A DNA stretch of 64,000 nt, taken from NCBI GenBank assembly GCA_034521465.1, contig JAXHMN010000019.1:59530-123529 (forward strand), in the 5' to 3' direction. The stretch comes from SURF-28 sp034521465 (lineage in GTDB: Bacteria; Bacteroidota; Ignavibacteria; Ignavibacteriales; Melioribacteraceae). This document shows, in pieces, positions 59,425 to 64,000 of this stretch. Under the pieces are notes generated by a model, which had not been told where the DNA came from, did not search any database, and saw only the letters and a list, made by a program, of their open reading frames with translations. Position 1 is the stretch's first letter, and every line of letters starts with the position of its first letter. A program made the translations under genes and the position numbers.

Positions 59425-60232
59425 GGAAACGATTGAAATAAGCCGACTAGCCGGCGAAGCAATTCTCGCGGTCTCCGGTTCCGCCGACTTCCGCTGCAAA
59501 AGCGAAGGAGCGCACGGCTCTCCGCTTTACGACCGGAGCGGACGAATCGCTCGGCACAGGACCGTAAGTCCAGCGACTCGGAGACGTCCATCCATTCCGT
59601 TCCGTTCATCCATTCATCCAATCCCTCTTCTTTCCGAAAAGAAGGAAAGGACATTCCGTATACGGAACGAAAAATTGGAATCGATTTTGGTCGTAGATCC
59701 GCTCTGATGGTACAAAAGAATTTATCAAACGTAACGGAGAGTTCACAGTAAACATTGCACTGATTGAAAACAATAAATCTGTAATGGGAGTTATTCACGT
59801 TCCTGTTGCAAATGAAACATACTACGGTTCGCTTGAGGAAAACGCATATAAAATCGACTCAAATGGAGAAGTAAATAAAATCTCCGTCAGCTCAAAAACT
59901 TTAGATGATGAAATAAACGTCGTTCAAAGCCGCTTCCCACTCTGGCGATGAGGAATGAATTTTATTTTAACTATAAAATTAAAGAACGGCTATCAAAAGG
60001 AAGTTCATTAAAAATTTGCCTGATAGCCGAAGGTAAAGCAGAACTTTATTTTAGAGGCGGGCCAACTTGGGAATGGATACCGCTGCCGGACATGCAATCC
60101 TTAACGCCGCCGGCGGTAACTTTAGAAAATAAAGATAAATCCGAACTCACTGAGAAGAAAGAACTCCTAAAAACTTCGGCTTCATCGCATGCTCTAGAGA
60201 GTTATAGTGAGTGCACACAGAGTTTCAGATAG
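59425..60232 (+). CDS. cysQ: 3'(2'),5'-bisphosphate nucleotidase CysQ, mosaic and frameshifted
   Basis: Removes phosphate from PAP/PAPS. The N-terminal part reads ISRLAGEAILAVSGSADF, then SPL and, after indels, IPLLSE and ERKNWNRFW; the metal site follows as DPLDGTKEFIKRNGEFTVNIALI. The C-terminal part reads SVMGVIHVPVANETYYGSLEENA, VVQSRSHSGDEE, and AEGKAELYFRGGPTWEW, then (one G added) DTAAGHAILNAAGGNF. The first 250 bases are GC-rich and the remainder AT-rich, so it is a chimera, natural or artefactual. Confidence 0.78.
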
Positions 60233-60320
60233 CAAACAACAATTAGACAATGCAACAATTAATCAGTACTATTTATAATTATCTTTCACTTTTGCCTTTA
60301 TACTTTTTCCTTTGAACTTG
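60233..60320. repeat. Spacer with TTTGCCTTTATACTTTTTCC-like tract
   Basis: ACTTTTGCCTTTATACTTTTTCCTTTGAACTTG (60288-60320, in words of 7-10 bases) runs up to the cysC start. Same word family as 52017-52130. Confidence 0.55.
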
Positions 60321-60919
60321 ATGGAAAAACTTAACCTGGCATAATACAAAAATAACAGAAAGTCGCATCGCTCAAAGCTCAACGCCCATCGCTCAGCCTG
60401 TCTTTGGTTCTACCGGACTTCGGCAGTGGTAAATCCACACTAGCAGTTGAACTTGAAGCAGAGCTGTATAAAATGGGACTTAAAACCTATCTACTCGATG
60501 GCGATAATATACGACATGGATTGAACAAGGATCTGAGTTTCTCAAGTGAAGATAGAGAAGAAAATATTCGCAGAATTGGAGAAGTAGCCGCATTGTTTGT
60601 CGATGCCGGTTTTGATAGTACTTACAGCATCCATTTCACACTTTCCGTAAGGATAGAGATATACGGTTAGAAAACTTTTACCTAAAGGAAAGTTCATTGA
60701 AATTCATGTCTGACGCCGATCTGGGCTCTGCGAAGCTCGCGATCCGAAAAGGACTGCTATAAAAGCTAGAGCAGGTGAGATTAAAGATTTTACCGGTATC
60801 AACTCCCCGATGAATCTCGTACAAATCCCGAACTTGTAATTAATAATGGATCAAATTCCGACTTATCAAAAAACGTGGAATTCATAATTGAGTTCTTAAA
60901 ACAAAATAAATTTATCTAG
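60321..60919 (+). CDS. cysC: Adenylylsulfate kinase
   Basis: Phosphorylates APS to PAPS. From ATG 60321: ITESRIAQ, then after indels the P-loop GSGKSTLAVELEAEL, LLDGDNIRHGLNKDLSFSSEDREENIRRIGEVAALFVDAG, LLPKGKFIEIHV, EARDPKGLYKKARAGEIKDFTGI and YE...PELVINN. About 200 aa. At least four indels. It may sit alongside CysDN for sulfate activation. Confidence 0.88.
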
Positions 60920-61596
60920 CTTTAATTTTTCTCTGTGTCCTCTTCGTGCCCGTAGTGAAAACTTTGTGTTCCTTGTGGTCAAAAACGCTTCACCACAATG
61001 TTTACTAGGGGTTTATGTTAGCTGCCAATATTGTCATTGTTTTCTTCTGTTTATTTGATAATCATTTTTCTTTCGAGAATTATTCAATATTCCGTTCAAC
61101 GACTTTTGCTGCCAAATTATCCGGTGCGCCAATTTACTCCAATAACAAAATATATTTATAAAACAATTTTTATCTTATATAAATTTGATTAATCTCGATC
61201 CGCTTTGTTTATTACTGTTTATACAATGTTCGAATAAATCAAAATCTCTTCGTAAGGATATCATAATTAAAAATAATTAAGATTTTAGAACTATAGATGC
61301 TGTTATCTATAGGACTTAACTTCTTAAATAATATTCGGCTGAAGATGAATTAAGCCTCCGGATTATATCAGAATAAGGCAGTTTACATAAGATTTAATTG
61401 ATTACCCAATTCAGTAATGTGACTGACGTGGCGAAGCTCTATCAAATAGAAATAATTCAATAATTTGTAGTGTTCTCTAAGACATCCCGCTGCTTCCTAA
61501 CGGGACGATAATCCGCTAATTCGCAAATTCGGCAATCCGCAAATCCGTTAATCCAATCTGCTAAATTGCAATCCGCCAAATTCCCAAATAAAAACC
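60920..61596. other. 680-bp spacer with repeat remnants
   Basis: 60935-60995 has the CTTCGTGCCC...AACTTTGTGTTCCTTGTGGTC word family also seen at 46005-46045. 61015-61135 is a decayed third copy of the repeat-block arm (ATTATTCAATATTCCGTT, CTTTTGCTGCCAAATTATCCGGTG). 61500-61590 is a degenerate tract of AATCCGCTAATTCGCAAATTC words. No gene. Confidence 0.6.
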
Positions 61597-62316
61597 ATGT
61601 ACTACGAAACCAAATCCCGTTCAATAGTTAAAACAATATCCTGGCGGATCTCTAACGCTTACTACCATTACCCTGGTTTATATTTCCAATTGGTGACGAA
61701 TCTGTTGCATTATCGGTCGGCGGTATTGAGGTGTTCCTTAAAATGCTTGTCTATTTTTTCCACGAACGTGCATGGGATAGAATTAAGTTCGGTAAAAAAC
61801 AAATTACACCTGCCGTTATTTGGTTAACGGGACTAGCAAAATCCGGGAAAAAAGAAATTGCTTTTGAATTGGAAAAACTTCTTAAAAATCGCGGCTTCAA
61901 AACAGAATTCATTGATGGTCATTCGGTGCGTGGATTAATACATGATTATGGCTTTGAAAAACATGAAGTAAACAGTCATGTTGAAAGAGTAGGTGTCTTT
62001 GCTAAAAGAATGGAAGACCAAGGTATATTCGTTATTGCTTCTTTCTTATCACCATACCAAGAGTCGCGTAAAACCGTAAGAGAAATTTGTAATAACTTTC
62101 ACGAAGTATTTGTAAATACACCTGTTGATGTGTGTGAAAAGCGCGATGATACCGGCGTATATGCTAAAGCAAAAAAATGGTGAAATAAAAAATTTTCCCG
62201 GCGTAGATGTCCAATATGAAAAACCAAAATCTCCCGAAGTAACTGTAAACATTGCAGAAACGAGCGCCCAAGAAGCAGCTAAGATAATCTTCGATAAAGT
62301 TTCAAAAACATTCTAA
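61597..62316 (+). CDS. DUF2061 membrane domain fused to an APS-kinase-like domain
   Basis: The N-terminus MYYETKSRSIVKTISWRI and a following pair of membrane helices (FLKMLVYFFHERAWDRIKFG at the end) are DUF2061. Then an APS-kinase-like domain: PAVIWLTGLAKSGKKEIAFELEK, DGHSVRGLIHDYGFEKHEVNSHVERVG, NTPVDVCEKRD and PGVDVQYEKP. The P-loop reads GLAKSGKKE in place of GLSGSGKST, lacking the usual Ser/Thr after Lys. Indels near 61660 and 62180. Perhaps a regulatory or membrane-tethered partner in sulfate activation. Confidence 0.82.
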
Positions 62317-62736
62317 AATCAGAAGTCAGAATTTAGTAGCTAGTTTGACAATTAAAAAATTTCAAAGGAATTGAATGAATCGTTCAATCAAACAACCTGC
62401 CCGCCGCAGCAACAGCGGAGGTCACGCAATTGCTTTTAACAATTACCCAATCGTTTCTATTCAATCACCCAATCTTTTTATTCGGTTGCTGAGCACAGTC
62501 GAAGCACAATCACTCAATCTTTTGAGTTGTTCACTTTTAATAAAGTTTCAAAAGTGATTTAGAAAACTAATTAGATGAAGCTTGATATAACTCTATGCCT
62601 GACGTCGGAAATTCCATCAAACGATCTGTTTTATCTCAATCATCAATCTGTTGAGTTGTTCACTTTTATCTTGGCTCTCTAATCCGCAACACTTTTTCGC
62701 TTTGAACTTTATCCTTTATCCTTGAAACGAGGTTCC
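62317..62736. repeat. Spacer made of degenerate words
   Basis: CAATCACTCAATC / CAATTACCCAATC words (62440-62520), TGTTGAGTTGTTCACTTTTA twice (about 62521-62540 and 62648-62668) and TTTGAACTTTATCCTTTATCC (62700-62722). A short frame at 62375-62557 is not a gene. Confidence 0.65.
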
Positions 62737-63640
62737 ATGAACAAATACTACATAACTCACTTAAAAGAACTTGAATCCGAAGCAGTCTACATACTTAGAG
62801 AAGAGCTGGACAATTTGAAAATCCCGTGCTGCTTTTTTCCGGAGGCAAAGACTCGATTGTACTCGGCTGGCTTTCCAAAAAAGCTTTTGCTCCCGCAAAG
62901 ATACCTTACCCGTTAATGCACGTGGATACCGGGCATAATTTTTACGAGACAATTGAATTCCGCGATAATTTTATTAAGGATATAGGCGGACGATTAGTTG
63001 TTGCATCAGTCGAAGAATCAGTTAAAAACGGTAGAGTCGTTGATGAAACAGGACGGTATGCCTCTCGTAATGTTGCACAAACAACAACCCTTCTCGATGC
63101 TATTGAAGAACATAAATACGATTGTGCAATTGGCGGCGCACGCCGGGGATGAAGAAAAAGCCCGTGCAAAAGAAAGATCTTTTCTCATCGTGATGAATTT
63201 GGACAGTGGGACCCCAAAAACCAGCGTCCCGAACTCTGGCATATCCTTAACGGAAAGAAATGTTGGTGGAACATTTCCGTTTTTTCCCGCTGAGTAACTG
63301 GACGGAAATGGATGTATGGCAGTACATAGCTGCGGAAAATATTCCGATTCCTTCAATCTATTTTGCTCATAAAAGAAAAGTTGTGCATCGCGATGGAGTT
63401 ATGCTCGCGGTTTCTCCCTTTGTCCAGATTGATGAAAACGATAAAGTTGAAGAACTCACCGTCCGTTGCCGTACCGTAGGTGATTTAACTTCTACCGGTG
63501 TTTTGGGCGATCCGATGCATTGACAATTGAAGATTATTTGAGAAGTTGCCGCATCACGCATTACCGAACGCGGCGGCAGATTCGATGACAAACGCTCCGA
63601 AACTTCAATGGAAGACCGTAAAATTAAAGGATACTTCTAA
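62737..63640 (+). CDS. cysD: Sulfate adenylyltransferase subunit 2
   Basis: About 300 aa with indels near 62815, 63150 and 63265-63520. HLKELESEAVYILRE, the PP-loop LLFSGGKDSIVLGWL, YPLMHVDTGHNF, DETGRYASRNV, CAIGGARRDEEKARAKER, FPLSNWTEMDVWQYI, VRCRTVGDLTSTG and the end MEDRKIKGYF. With CysN (expected just beyond the window) it makes APS from sulfate and ATP. Confidence 0.93.
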
Positions 63641-64000
63641 AAACTTAATTTCACGAATTCACGAATTTTGCGGATTACCGAATTTAACGAAGAAGAAGAA
63701 AAGAAATCAGATTGAATGATTGAAAAGAGATTGCCTGTGCCCCTATGGGGAATGAATCGAGAAGAGATTGACTGATTGGGAAAGAGATTGACTGATTGAG
63801 AAAGCGATTGAATGACAATCATTCAATCAAACAATCATCCAATCCGTTTTATTGCACTCATCCAATCTGTTTTATTGCAATCATCCAAAATCTGTTTTAT
63901 CCAATCACCCAATCCGTTTTTCTTCAATCGCCCCAACTAGGATTTCTTCAATCATCGAATCTGTTTTATCCCAAGCAATATGTAAAATTAGCTCAGGTAC
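63641..64000. repeat. Degenerate GATTGACTGATTGGGAAAGA and CAATCATCCAATCTGTTTTA tracts
   Basis: 63700-63815 repeats GAGATTGACTGATTG words with a 16-20-base period; 63815-63975 repeats ATCATCCAATCTGTTTTATT in the complementary sense (GATTG versus CAATC), so the two halves form an imperfect inverted pair. No gene. Confidence 0.7.

Noticed and set aside
62375..62557. 60-aa frame with RRSNSGGHAIAFNNYP
   Set aside because: Made of spacer words (CAATCACCCAATC); no ribosome site or homology pattern.
1..64000. tRNA and rRNA genes
   Set aside because: I looked for conserved tRNA arms and rRNA segments and found none I could support by eye; a covariance search would be needed to exclude them.

Overview
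The window is AT-rich bacterial DNA. Its gene content (Ignavibacteria-type GatA/TatA/PurQ/PurS/PssA/Psd string, DUF2061-APS kinase, NamZ/DUF1343, many small lipoproteins, S23-type four-helix-bundle orphans) suggests a free-living member of the FCB group, most like Ignavibacteriota; this is inference from gene content, not phylogeny. Many conserved genes (icd, tgt, groEL, purB, htrA, glgP, gatA, pssA, wbpA) carry one-base indels, often in homopolymers, so most frameshifts are best read as uncorrected long-read errors. I give such genes as whole spans.

Layout. 1-1945: a repeat block carrying an IS1182-family element inserted in a palindrome with a 4-bp duplication. 2088-4322: monomeric isocitrate dehydrogenase. 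4484-11058: an integron-like locus. It has an IntI-type integrase broken by an inverted-repeat-bounded GIY-YIG element, then four gene cassettes in the same direction: a lipoprotein; DUF1801 plus VOC; a reversed RelB/YafQ-type toxin-antitoxin pair; and a BrnT-like toxin-antitoxin pair. Each cassette start is complementary to its own end. An IS110-family element sits in the first attC. 11094-16654: methyltransferase, SnoaL-like protein, AraC regulator and exported proteins. 16793-24254: recQ, then tetR, a DCC protein, tgt-yajC, agmatinase and NfeD protease.

24340-32269 is a long minus-strand run: lipoprotein, namZ, ndk, sucD, gatA, tatA, purQ, purS, pssA, psd. Divergent from it, 32407-38828 holds ybaB, recR, a methyltransferase, two lipoproteins, ftsX, an SLBB protein and a Wzz/BY-kinase. 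38943-44853 (minus) holds groEL and groES under a perfect CIRCE element, a peroxiredoxin, purB, htrA and plsY. 44854-46575 is gene-free and holds the inverted, 43-kb-distant copy of the first repeat block, with two transposase-less relatives of the IS. 46576-50058 is glycogen phosphorylase and an unknown protein.

50111-55874 encodes four of the five steps from UDP-GlcNAc to UDP-2,3-diacetamido-2,3-dideoxy uronic acid (WbpE-, WbpA-, WbpB- and WbpD-like; no WbpI epimerase seen), a precursor for surface polysaccharide that fits with the Wzz/BY-kinase. 56895-58220 has two small toxin-antitoxin-like pairs. 59420-63640 is sulfate activation (cysQ, cysC, DUF2061-APS kinase-like, cysD), possibly supplying PAPS for sulfated polysaccharide.

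From about 51.5 kb on, almost every spacer is a degenerate short-period (about 7-16 nt) tract with a different 'word' each time. Three S23/Avd-like four-helix-bundle genes are embedded in these tracts. Together with the integron and the nested palindrome-targeting IS elements, this is the most unusual part of the window. 58500-59700 has aberrant composition and may be chimeric.
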